This document shows, piece by piece, positions 43,882 through 54,389 of a DNA stretch of 64,000 nucleotides. The notes beneath the pieces are model-generated. The model was not told where the DNA came from and did no database searches. It was given only the letters and a program-made list of their open reading frames with translations. This stretch comes from Hermatobates lingyangjiaoensis (Eukaryota > Arthropoda > Insecta > Hemiptera > Hermatobatidae): assembly GCA_026182355.1 (NCBI GenBank), contig JAPFBL010000104.1, forward strand, positions 2,597,501-2,661,500, given 5' to 3'. The position numbers and the translations under genes were made by a program. The stretch's first letter is position 1. Each line of letters opens with the position of its first letter.

Positions 43882-46120
43882 TAGTAATTAGACAGTTGTA
43901 TAACTTATCAACCGGATAAGTGATATAAGATTTGTTTCACTTGTGGTTCAGGAACCCCCTTAGTAATCTAGTTACGTATATTTTTTTGTAGCTGTTGGCA
44001 TTCCCGTGCTGCTTACCTTATTTATTTGACTAAAGTAACTTCTTTTCAAACTTTAACCCAATATCAGTATGTATTAACTGTGTCAGAATTACTTGCTATT
44101 AGCTTGTCAAAAAAATACACTGACAAAGAGTGCTACATACATTTCAAATTATAATTATGTTTATTGACATGTGGGTATTGTTTCAGGTACAGAAGAAAGG
44201 ATACCTGTGCACATGTAAGTAAGTTCACTTTTATAATAATATAATTGTTCAATACTACCACAAAGCCTTCTTTCTACTAATGTTGTTTATATTATTTTCA
44301 TAATTTTATCTAAGTTCCACTTGGCTTAGATTGAAAGTACCGTCAATAAGGGATTGTAGCACTCGTAGGGATATATAGAACATGACCTTTTATACGCTTA
44401 ACTTTTTCACAAAATGTAATAATGTGTATAACTCTATCTTTTAGCTTTGATTTGTTTCTATTTTACGGTCGATACTTTTATCAATATTTTATAAATATAT
44501 CTTTCTTGTAGTACCTACAGTATTCCCATTTCTGCACCCTAATGTATGCTTTAGTGCTTCCTTAGAGATTACAGGCCGATGTATCCAGAGTAAAAAAACT
44601 GATATTATTATATGTCATATTGAATATAATTAATTAATTATTTCCTTACAAATGTAATAACCTTTACTAAATATATTATAATTAAAATATTAACAACGGA
44701 ACAAAAACTCGGAAGATACTCATATATCTAGAAATCATGGTTCAAAACACTTGTCAACAGCTTAAACTCTGGCAACGAAACCTGAATCCTGCCTATTCTT
44801 ATATATATATTAATCATATGGATATACTTATTATCTTAGTATAATTATAGTGTTGTATTATAATATGTGTTATATTATACCATAATATAGCATGTAACTA
44901 ATGTTAACTTTTCTTTAATGTTATTTTTGATTTCGTATTAATGTAGCTCAGGAGGTGACTAGAAATATAGACAAATCGGTCACTTAAGATGTTTTATTTT
45001 GAGAATTGTTTGACGCTTGACCAAAACTCGATAAAGAAAAATGTTGTAGATGTTTAAATCCTGTCTTACATTAAAAATATGTAGTTATATCAACTGTACA
45101 CTCTCATAAAATACAAATACTAGAAGTATGACGTAATTAAAAGCCGTCAGATATCAGATATAATATATACACATACATATATACAGATATAAAACGTGTT
45201 AATTGATATAATATTATTATAAAATACCGTTAATTGAAGTGTAATATTTCAATTATGAAGCATACATTTCATTTATGATGCTTAACACATACACACATAC
45301 TCATGTACAAAAACAGACACAGTTTCAATTTTGATAAATATTAATGATCAGTTGGAATGATTTAGACTAAAAACATCCAGTTTTCCTAGCTATCTTACGA
45401 AATTTGAGTTTGGAGGTACAAGGAGGCCTTCTTTCCTAAAAGCATTGCTTCGCTTCACCTTTTCTTACCTGTCCTCTGCATCATTCCACTACACTCCTTT
45501 GTATCCAGGTAACCATATGAGAGTGAATTTATTTACTGGTAATACTATTTCTTTCAATCCTCAGTGCAAGAACCTTTGAGTTAGGTTATAATGCAACTCT
45601 TCATTTGTGGTCATTTTGACGCAAATTTAGAACATTATAGTAGGGTAGTATAATGGGCAACATATAGACGAAATCATTAATGTGCCGTTCTGATAATTTT
45701 TGTAAATTTGATCACAGATACAGGAATTCAAATTATGCCGCAATAATCTAAAAATTGTCTTTTTTTCATGATTAAAAACATCGAAGAAAAGTATGTTCAA
45801 TAACTTATTCATACTTAAGGTAGAACAGGTGTATCCTTTGATACTTTTGTCTGTATAGTATATTAAGGCTACTACGGTAACATTTTTCATTTATCTTACG
45901 ATAGTACAAACCAATACGGATTATACCATTGGTTTTATGAAAGAAGTAATTGTAATTTTATACGGTCAAAGTGTACATTTGTTGTTAAGATCCACGTCCT
46001 ACCAAAGAATCACTTACAGCAGGACAGTCTATTTCTAATTAATTCTAATGGTTATTATTTTTAGTGTAATTTTATTAATTTTACTCTCCAATTACAATAT
46101 ATAACTAATTAATTTTTTTA
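43882..46120. other. AT-rich DNA, nothing recognised
   Basis: Open frame 45627-45890 (minus) has no motif. Short TA runs near 44800 only. Confidence 0.4.
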
Positions 46121-46124
46121 AATT

Positions 46125-46620
46125 TTTTGTTATTAAATCTCTAAATAACGCTGTTATTTCGCTTGAGTAATTTTAAAAATGACTATATCAATATAAACAT
46201 ATCCTACAAGTGTAGTAGGTATTTCATTGTTCTAACATTAACCTTCAGATTTTTTAGCTACATTACTCTTAACTGTGATTGAATTTGATGATAGTTTTCC
46301 CTTGTTTGTTATGTTTTTCTTTTTTTAAAAAAAAGCTTTCAACTCAACAACTTGTATAATATTATTTTTTGGTTTAATTTTATTTTGATTCGTCAAACGG
46401 TATCGCTTGCATCCTGCTCAACTGCTTTCAGATTCTAGTATTCTATCATAATTAAAAATTGTTTACATCTTATTATATCTATCGCTTCTATGATAATGCA
46501 AACATTTTAATATTCTACGGTTAATAGTTTAAGAAGCAAAAAATGAATAAAATGACATTTTCCACAAACTAGTGACTTTCCCAACATTCAATATTATCCA
46601 AAAACAACAGGATATATATG
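46125..46620 (-). repeat. Old copy of the foldback arm
   Basis: Diverged but collinear with 40950-41540: TTTGATTCGTCAAACGGTAT near 46386 and GTGACTTTCCCAACATTCAA near 46571 are recognisable. Confidence 0.6.
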
Positions 46621-46621
46621 C

Positions 46622-47805
46622 GATATAGGTTTAATTTTAATTTATACATAGACATTATCGGAATAACTTAAAGAAAGGATCGAAAACATGAAAAAAATCA
46701 CGAGATGGATTTTTACCATGATTACTACTATTTATCATTATATCATTTATAAAACCTAATTTTATGTCAAATTTTAAAATATCTACTGTAAAGGTCTATC
46801 ATGTACAGTAGTTACTATTTAGTGTATAAAATTATATATCGATTACATTCTGATACCGTCATGCGTTATTATTTAAATTATCTAATTATTGTTTGAATTA
46901 GCTTAATACAGCTTAAGCTTAATATAGCTTAGCACTCGAAGAAAACTATTTAGAGATTAACATTACCAACAAAATATAGTAACAAGCTGGTAAATCCTTA
47001 AAACTGCCAGGACCTCAATTGTCTCTCTAAGTTTAATTAAAGAGTGACCAAAATCGTAATGTTATCTGTCGACTTCATTCATTCACACCAACTAACAAAC
47101 TAAACTGGGTGAAATGAAATAATGAGGAAAAAATCCTACTCCAGTAGAGCAAATCAATAAAAATGTTATTAGTAATATTTTAGAGACATTTACTTAGGCA
47201 GATATCACGTATTACGCAGAGAAAAAAAATGGCTGCCTTTCATTTCACTACATAAAATATTCAGACAAGTTACTTTGGAAAGGTAAAAGCTGAGGTAGCT
47301 CGATAAGTTAAGTGCTCCGCACACGAATAGTTGATGTAAAATGCATCTACTGATCCTAGGATGAGTTTGTATTTCTCATTCAACACTGGTAAAGTCACTT
47401 AAATATACTATTCCAGACTTTTTTAACATGGTTTGGTTTGACAAACCGAAATTTAAAAGGTAAACTGAACCTGAATATAAGGGAGTTTGCTAAAAAAAAA
47501 ACATGCAAAAACATACTCAGAAATGATGGCCACAACATGCAGCTTCTTATAGCATTATGCAGCATAATTTTGCTTCAAGTTAAAGATTTTCGTAAGTCTC
47601 ATTTTGAATAATGGCAAAATATAGTTTGTTTGTTCAATTTCCAACGCCCACATTTATAAGGGTTTCACCTTTAGTACTCTTTTAGTGGCGGAAATTGTGG
47701 CTTATTTCTTGTTTAGCACCCATTTTAGTAATGGGTAAGCCTAATTGATTCTTCATTGGGAATCCTAAATATTACTTAAATGTATTTAGAGTAGGAATTT
47801 TTATC
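46622..47805. other. AT-rich DNA, nothing recognised
   Basis: No coding motif or shared repeat recognised. Confidence 0.4.
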
Positions 47806-47807
47806 AA

Positions 47808-47978
47808 GTACCAGACATCCTACAGGATTAAGACTAACGTCTTAACGTCCTCTCTCAGGGACGATGTGTTGAGATTTATTCAACTCCCACATAAATAAAT
47901 CGAAATCCAAAATGAGTATTGAACCTGACATCCACCTGTCCAGAGAAGAGCGTTCTCACTGTGTAAAACTATACCCCT
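47808..47978 (-). repeat. tRNA-derived SINE copy
   Basis: Second copy of the repeat at 13652-13818: shared GTCTTAACGTCCTCTCTC body and CTGTCCAGAG block. On the minus strand box A resembles ACACAGTGAGAACGC and box B reads GGTTCAATACT. Confidence 0.6.
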
Positions 47979-47979
47979 C

Positions 47980-48570
47980 GCAAAATATAGTGATGATGAC
48001 AAAATAATTTTCAAAGATTTAAATGTATACATTTATTTAAGTCTTCAGGGTCTATAATTTAAATTTTTTTATGACTATAGTTATATGTGAGTAGTTGGGT
48101 GGACGTGTATCCTGGAGCGGTTTAATGGATTTTAATGAAACCATGCCGCTTATGATGTGGGAAGTACGCCTAATGTTTTAAGGAATAATATAGTATGGAA
48201 AAAATAAATTATATCGAAACGGTTAGCAGTGTGTCCCAACTGTTATTATCATACTAGTGTTTAGTTGTGCCTCAATATTGTGCAGAAATGAAATTATATG
48301 ACATTTTGTTCATTGCAAGAGATAATATAACACACAACAGATATTCTGCTAACTCCATCGGCATTTCCTTATTGGAGATCTTTAGTTTAGTTACCTTGAA
48401 TGCTCAGAGTTTAATTTCAGTAATTTCTTACAATTTATCCATTGGTAATTATTAAATAATTACGTCTCTTAAAATAATAATCAAATTCAATAATTGTTCA
48501 ACAAATTTCCAATTAGCTTATTGTGTTTTAATCTCATTCAAATATTAAAGGAACAAATCAATAACATAAT
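47980..48570. other. AT-rich DNA, nothing recognised
   Basis: Open frames 48267-48455 and 48494-48679 have no motifs; the second runs into the family-J fragment. Confidence 0.4.
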
Positions 48571-48571
48571 T

Positions 48572-48670
48572 AACCGATCCGAGAGCTACGGCAGCAGTGT
48601 ACGAGGTAAGACGGTATATTATTTGTTTAATATTAATAATACTAACCTCTGTGGTAATGACGAAATGCAT
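48572..48670 (+). mobile_element. Family-J end fragment
   Basis: GAGCTACGGCAGCAGTGTAC and AACCTCTGTGGTAATGACGA match the right arm and flank of the palindrome at 23388-23600. The ribozyme core is not included. Confidence 0.65.
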
Positions 48671-48966
48671 AATAATTAACTGCCTGAATTCTACTGCTTT
48701 TAATTGTTAATCTATTTGATCACGTATCCAATCTTCATAATTAAATTTAATGAAATTACCATTATGAATAATTATAATGAATACATTATATTATAATTGC
48801 AACACAAATTTAACTTCTCATGTATCTTTTTTTTTTTGTTTTAGGATGGCGATTTAAATTTCTTATACATGAAACTGAAATCGTAGTTACTGTTAATAGG
48901 TTTTGAGATTTTTTGAGGATTTTGGTATAGATATAAAAAACGCTTCTTTGCCAACGTTTCGACATA

Positions 48967-49893
48967 CGAGGTGTGTAAATAAAGTAGTGAGACTGATTTT
49001 TTTTAAATTTTCTATTCAAATATAATTACAATGTGATATTGTCACCTTCAAAATAGTTCCCTTCGGAAGTCACACAGCGCTGGAGACGGTCCTTCCAATC
49101 ATTGTAGCATTGCTGGAACTCGGATTCTGGAATGGCCTTCAGCTGGTCGGTTACAGCAGTTTGTATGTTTTGTAGTGTCCCGAAATGAGTTCCCTTGAGG
49201 TGATTTTTCAATCTCGGGAAGAGGAAAAAGTCACAAGGACTCAAGTCTGGTGAATAAGGAGGCTGAGGAGCAACAGGAATGTTTTTACTGGCCAAAAACT
49301 CGTTTATTGAGATGGCAGTGTGACAGGGCGCGTTGTCGTGATGCAACACCCACTTGTCTTTGGTCAAAATGTCATTGGTCAAAATGTGATGAACGGAGGT
49401 GTGATTCAAATTCAACTGTTCCCCGATCATTCTGAATGTCAAGCGTCGATCTGAACGCACAAGGTTCCGTACTCTGTTGACATTTTCATCGGTGTTTGCA
49501 CTTGAAGGCCTTCCGCTTCGTGGTTCATCTTCAATCGACTCTCTTCCTTCTGAAAATTCCTTGAACCACCGAAAAACCTGTGCCCTTGATAAAACACGTT
49601 CTCCATAGGCCTCCTGAAGTTTTTCAAAAGTTTCGGTTGCATTATGTCCAAGTCTGAAGCAAAATTTGATTGCACACCGCTGCTCAACTTAGAGGTCACT
49701 CATTTTTAAAACGCTCAAGAAAAAACCATTTCACGAAAACCAACGCTACGGACAAACAAATGACTGTGGCGAGTTCAGATTCATACTGGAGGCGCATCAC
49801 ACGTGCACCTGACGCTACTCAAGGCCACGCGTCTCCAGCGTTGCCAGATCGAAAGCGACGTTGCCAGTCTCACTACTTTATTTACACACCTCG
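48967..49893 (-). mobile_element. mariner element, internally deleted
   Basis: Inverted termini of 29 bp start CGAGGTGTGTAAATAAAGTA at both ends; TA duplications at 48965-48966 and 49894-49895. Length 927 bp against about 1.3 kb for complete mariners. Confidence 0.95.
49026..49690 (-). pseudogene. mariner transposase, deleted and frameshifted
   Basis: DDE-type transposase for cut-and-paste transposition. N-terminal helix-turn-helix text is readable (CFRLGHNATETFEKLQEAYG; LTFRMIGEQLNLNHTSVH). An early stop and a 1-bp loss near QVFRWF break the frame. The middle is deleted: the text jumps from HHILTNDILTKD to WVLHHDNAPCHTA, removing the first catalytic Asp. The second (HHDNAPCHTA) and third (YSPDLSPCDFFLF) catalytic segments remain, spaced as in D34D mariners; C-terminus to GDNITL and stop is open. 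Cannot encode active enzyme. Confidence 0.9.
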
Positions 49894-50185
49894 TATATTT
49901 ATGTCCTTCTCAGGGCTAAAACATTAATACATTGAGCACAATTATTACGACTACATTAGTTCTATTGTTTGCTAATATATAACAAAAAAGATAAACTATG
50001 GATTTATGTATTCCAGTGTGGTTTTGTATTATATTGATAAGAATTTCCAGAGATTTAAATTTGTTTACCTGGGAAGTCTATTGTGTATCCTATTGTTTTT
50101 TTCCATTTGTATAAACTTCTCTACATGTTAAATAAATAACGGACAGTTGCTAGGGCTCCACATTGTCCTGGAGGTTGCATTTTTG

Positions 50186-50389
50186 TTATGTTACTTGCTG
50201 TGTGTTGGAAGACTCAGTGTTTACTTGTTTTATACGGTTTTGCCAAATTAAGTGCTTTGTCCTTACGCTTGTCTGTTTGATTGTGAAAACGTTTGTGTAC
50301 ATTTTACTGAATTTTTCTATATCTGTTCTTGAGTTGCATGTGTTTGTGGTTCTTTCTATATGGATTATTTCTTTTACTAGTCTTTCCCG
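50186..50389 (-). pseudogene. Family-F PLE endonuclease, C-terminal part
   Basis: Minus frame RERLVKEIIHIERTTNTCNS to SSNTQQVT and stop. It continues the frame interrupted by the Gypsy element at DKEKR (51540). Confidence 0.7.
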
Positions 50390-50519
50390 TGTAGAAGTCT
50401 GAAATCCGCAGGCTGGTCTGTTGGCGGGTCTGAAGACTTCAAACAACTTAATAACATTTAGTACGGAGAGATAAATGAAAACAAGCGAGAGAGGATGGAA
50501 GAAATGTAATGTTTTTTAC

Positions 50520-50973
50520 ATTTACATGCACTCTCCTGACCGAAGGTTCTGTAGCCGCCGGAGCATTGTTGAAGGTTGGAGATCACCAAGTCCATAAATT
50601 GACAGTACCTCTCTGTCCTTTTGTTCCTGAGATTTGTCGAAAGCTTTGACAAGAGCCGTCTTGAGTGTGTCGTATTTAGCCTCCGTCGGAGGTGCTTTGA
50701 CAATATGTAAAACCTGCTTGACTATTGAGGGTCTAAAGCTGAGACAATGTAGCCAAACTTTATCTGATCTGTTGAGATGTTGCTTGTTCTCAACATTGCC
50801 TCAACCCTGATGAACCATACCTCTACCTCCTCTGCCCAAAATGGTGGCAATTTGACAGAAGCAGCTGCTATTACTGAAACATTGGAGACATCTGCCGTTG
50901 GTAGAACTCCCATGGCCCTGAATGCAGCTGACATTTGAGCCACAAACTCAGCAGAGAAGGGTAGGTATGACAT
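50520..50973 (-). pseudogene. Gypsy gag
   Basis: Capsid-type Gag of metazoan Gypsy elements. From ATG at 50973: MSYLPFSAEFVAQMSAAFRA, then VKLPPFWAEEVEVWFIRVEA and FGYIVSALDP, the hallmark block (LPPFW....WF...E..F). A 1-bp frameshift near 50725 leads into VKQVLHIVKAPPTEAKYDTL and LGDLQPSTMLRRLQNLRSGE. The zinc knuckle, protease and pol are lost with the deletion joining gag to the left LTR. Confidence 0.85.
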
Positions 50974-51309
50974 GACTGATAAGTTGAGTGCGACTAATTT
51001 TTTTTTATGCTCAAAGTACTTTTAGCAAAAATTCATGATGATTTACACAGTTGAAATAAAATAATTAAAACATACCCACAAGTATAAAGTGGTAAATGGT
51101 TGGTCAAAATATAAATTTAACCTTAAATAAGAAGCCTTTCTTAAAATTTTGTTTCCTTGTTTGTCTTTCCGGTATCTGTCTTCGATATCTGGTTAATAGA
51201 AAGTGCGTCTTGTCAATCTTGTCAAGAAATGTATAAAATTAGCATTGGCCACCGGCCAAAAACTGACAGCACCAAATTATGAGGTTGATGTCCTAGTCGG
51301 GGTCACCAC

Positions 51310-51536
51310 TGTAGAAGTCCAAAATCCGCAGGCTTCTCTGTTGAAGGCCTTGACGGGTCTGAAGACTTCAAACAACTTAATAATATTTATTACGGAGAGA
51401 TAAATGAAAACGAGCGAGATAGGATGGAAGAATGTAATGTTTTTTACAATGAAAACCTACATTGGTATATATTTTTAAAAGGAAAAAAATAAACAAAGGT
51501 AACAGGTGTGCCGGCCGCCAACCTCGCGTCGCTACA
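51310..51536 (-). repeat. Gypsy 5' LTR (227 bp)
   Basis: TGTAGAAGTCCAAAATCCGC to CGTCGCTACA; the first ~129 bp are repeated at 50390-50518 with a few changes. Confidence 0.85.
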
Positions 51537-51537
51537 T

Positions 51538-51712
51538 CCGTTTTTCTTTATCGATTGTAACGGGGTTTTGAAAATCGAAATTGTGTTTTTGGGTGATTGA
51601 ATGTTTTGCTAAAGCGCATGTTATTTTTTGTCTTCTGATGTCTGCTTTATGTTGTGATATCCTGTTTGATAAATACTGGTTGGTTTGCCTATATATCTAG
51701 CGTTTTTTATAT
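51538..51712 (-). pseudogene. Family-F PLE endonuclease, catalytic part
   Basis: Minus strand begins at TATATAGGC (YIG) and reads NQYLSNRISQHKADIRRQ, then ALAKHSITQKHNFDFQNP to DKEKR, where the Gypsy element interrupts. Sequence before YIG is absent; the inverted terminal segment is joined there. A 1-2 bp frameshift follows YIG. Confidence 0.75.
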
Positions 51713-51794
51713 CTAGACCAAAACCCTCAAAAAATCTTAAAACCTGTGAATAAAGTGTGGTCAAGAAACAAACAGCATGATGAGTTACTGTTAA

Positions 51795-53635
51795 CTGTCA
51801 TTTGCATTATTCAATCACAAGGTTCAACAAAAACAAACCAGTTTGTTCACTAATGAAAGTGAACTTCACTTATTCTCAATAAACATGCCAATAACACTAT
51901 CAATTCTTTGCAGTAGCCATAATAAATAACTCAGCTATTAAATTCATTTTTTTTCCATTTCGCTTGGCGGGAGGGGTTACTTGTAGTAAATTTGAGAGTT
52001 GACTATTTCAAGTTTAAGTTCTGAACCTAAAGAAATTGAACTGAACGTAATAAAAAAAGAATTGATAAATTGTTTTAAGTTCAAAAAGGGACATTTTTTT
52101 GTGAAATTTCACCACTTTTATATTTTACAACAATTATGTCATTTTTTATTCATTAGAGTAATACTGAATATTTAACATATGAGTAAAATTTACATTATTA
52201 TTGAAATTTAAAAACCTCTGGTACTCAGTAAAATAAATTATCACTCAGAAAAATACATTATTTTAGAATGGTAATTAATATTTGAAAAATTTATCATTGT
52301 GAAAAAAACTGGTTTGTTTCTTTGAATACTTGAATTTAAATAACCAAAGTTTCTAACTTAGAAGAAAATATATAAAACTGAATATCTTTGAACCTTGAAT
52401 ATAATACAGTTTTTGTTTTAAATAATTTGTGTATTCGCCCAGTATCTCTTGAAACATTTCTTTTCTTTTTACCAGTATATGAATAGATTTGTTCTCCCTT
52501 AAAAAAAAGAAAATATCTTAGGCACTTCCACACCTACATACCCTTTTGATATTTGATCTCAGTACATTATCTATCCCTTTTTGAAGCAGTCCTTTCACTT
52601 TTGAATCTCTGCTACCTTGGTTTTATCATGTATAAGGTGACTCGTGCTTCGTTCTGTCGTCATTGAGTCTCATCTAGCTATGCTGTCTCTAGATATCCAA
52701 AGAGGTTTCTAGATACATGCTACCACTCCACTTACTGTACTATTTTAAAACTTCCACTAAACATTTTTATGAAAGGAATTTAAGAGTTTCATAGAATGTA
52801 ATTCAAGTAAAAGAATTCAAATTACCAATAATGAAATCTCATGTAAATAATATTGTCCTTGTTAATTAATGGTTTAGATCAATCAGAAAATAGCCATGAT
52901 TTGTGAATATCGTTCGGGTTCACCTCAATTATCATCTTGACTCCATGTTATTCCCTCAATTAATGATGATAGGATATGAAGGCTTATAACTTATTAATTT
53001 GCACCACTGATTTCTTTCTTGCGTTTCGCACGTATGCAAGCCTAAATAACTGCTGACAAACAAAAACTCTACCATAAAGTGGCAGCAGAAATGACAGTAC
53101 TAGGCAGAACGATATCAAATGGTTAAAACATGGACAGCCGTTAACTGAAAAAAGAGCAAACTGAAGATTCTGCTAACATTTGTTTTTCTTTGAAACATCT
53201 ATTTTTTTCTAATAATTAAGCAGAAAAATATCACTTTTATAGCGATCTCTACAATCACTTCAAAATTTTGCATAAATATTTAAACAACAGTTACTAATCT
53301 TGAATGCTTTTGAGCAAATGTTACAGCAAATTTTTGGTTATTATTGCTACTGACTATTTTAAGCCTATTATGGCTTGTTAAATTCTTTATTTAATCCAAG
53401 TAACTCATTTCTTATAAATTTTATGTTCGGCTTTCTATTGTATCATTTAATTTGTTACCCTGACCAGAACTATTACTAATCAATGATCTTAAAGATACTT
53501 TAGCATTTTATGTTCTAGTTTTTATTATATACAAAATATATATATACTGAAGAATTGACCGAGTCCTGATAAAAATTCTATTTTGTTTTTACTTCACAGT
53601 TGATACTTTATCTATATATATATATATATATATAT
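51795..53635. other. AT-rich DNA, nothing recognised
   Basis: Open frame 52336-52533 (minus) has no motif. (TA)n at 53610-53635 precedes the next PLE fragment. Confidence 0.4.
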
Positions 53636-53639
53636 TTCA

Positions 53640-53776
53640 TGGATTACTTGCCGTTGCGTCTACAACAAGCTTGGTCTCCCTTTCTCTTTTCTCCTGAAGA
53701 CGGATTACCCAAAAATTTGAGTCTGTAAGTGTGTTTCCTTACTCTGTGTGTTACTCTTCTTGAATTTTGAACTCGT
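53640..53776 (+). mobile_element. Family-K PLE 3' end
   Basis: CTCTTTTCTCCTGAAGACGG onward matches 33528-33610. The core is CTGAAGA (53694-53700) but GAAA has become AAAA. Ends at (TA)n (53778-53820). Confidence 0.7.
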
Positions 53777-53786
53777 CTATATATAT

Positions 53787-53820
<34 letters not shown>

Positions 53821-53822
<2 letters not shown>

Positions 53823-54145
53823 CGTTCTATTGAAACCTATGCCTATTTCTAGTCTAACACCTTTTCAGATTAATTTTTCCAATCTTCTGGGTTCCCAGAC
53901 GCAAACTGCGGAAGGAAGGTAACTAGAACCCTGGGGAAACCTCACCTTGCCGCTACCTGTTTACAACCACCCTTATTACGATTATGCTTTCTTAACTTTG
54001 TGTGTTTATTTTAGTTATAGTTTAGATTTATTAGATTAGTGTTATGTAAGTTATGGAACTATCTTTATAAAAATATCCTTGAGAATGGTCGATGATGACC
54101 GATATTTTTCATAGACAGAAGTATACGAGTATTTTCGTACATTTT
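53821..54145 (+). mobile_element. Family-L PLE: inverted N-terminus plus 3' UTR
   Basis: 53821-53890 is the inverse of the family-L N-terminal coding region (compare 60945-61010); the rest is plus-strand 3' UTR (ACCCTGGGGAAACCTCACCT) and a degenerate ribozyme near 54078 (TTGAGAA, stem GGTC/GACC, GATA). Confidence 0.65.
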
Positions 54146-54242
54146 GAAACAGAAAAACTAAGTATTACATTACAAATTACTTTTCAAAGAAAAATAGTCT
54201 GTGGATTTCAACAACATATATATATATATATATATATACAAT

Positions 54243-54385
54243 AACAAGATTTCACAATAAACACGTGAAACAAAAATGAACTCTACTCAGTTGAGATTTG
54301 AATCTGACAAAAACCGCTTATTACAATTGAAAGAGTTTAATCATTTTTCTCATTTTTTGCTGTGTTTTGGACTTTGATATATTTA
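54243..54385. mobile_element. Degenerate family-A palindromic mini-PLE
   Basis: TTTCACAATAAACACGTGAA tail, short inverted TCAGTTGAGATTTGAATCTG centre, and a decayed ribozyme (CTGACAAAAACCGC...TGAAAGAG). Flanked by (TA)n on the left. Confidence 0.6.
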
Positions 54386-54389
54386 GATA

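Larger units (their letters stand above)
48951..49920 (-). ncRNA. Hammerhead-like motif, family F, split by mariner
   Basis: Without the mariner the minus strand reads CTGAGAA, spacer G, stem II GACATA/TATGTC, GAAA, helix III ACGT, TGGC. The conserved G8 is A. The mariner sits in the stem II loop at a TA. Confidence 0.6.
50390..51536 (-). mobile_element. Gypsy-type LTR element, internally deleted
   Basis: Complete LTR at 51310-51536 (TGTAG...CTACA) and a truncated second LTR at 50390-50518; between them only leader and gag. Next to the full LTR the minus strand reads GTGGTGACCCCGACTAGGAC, a plausible primer-binding site starting at TGG. Flanks CGGA and CGGG suggest an imperfect 4-5 bp target duplication within the PLE endonuclease. 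Confidence 0.85.
48897..51782 (-). mobile_element. Family-F PLE carrying mariner and Gypsy insertions
   Basis: Target duplication AGTTACTGTTAA lies at 48885-48896 and 51783-51794. Inside, ~50-bp terminal inverted repeats (AGGTTTTGAGATTTTTTGAG at the left; its diverged complement at 51695-51743), then a unique right-hand tail (51744-51782). The 3' end with the ribozyme is on the left; the endonuclease frame starts at its YIG codons at the right. Removing the mariner (927 bp) and Gypsy (about 1147 bp) leaves roughly 0.8 kb. Confidence 0.85.

Noticed and set aside
50186..50446. Single continuous minus ORF from LTR into PLE
   Set aside because: The first residues are read through the Gypsy LTR; only the part from 50389 down is PLE coding sequence.
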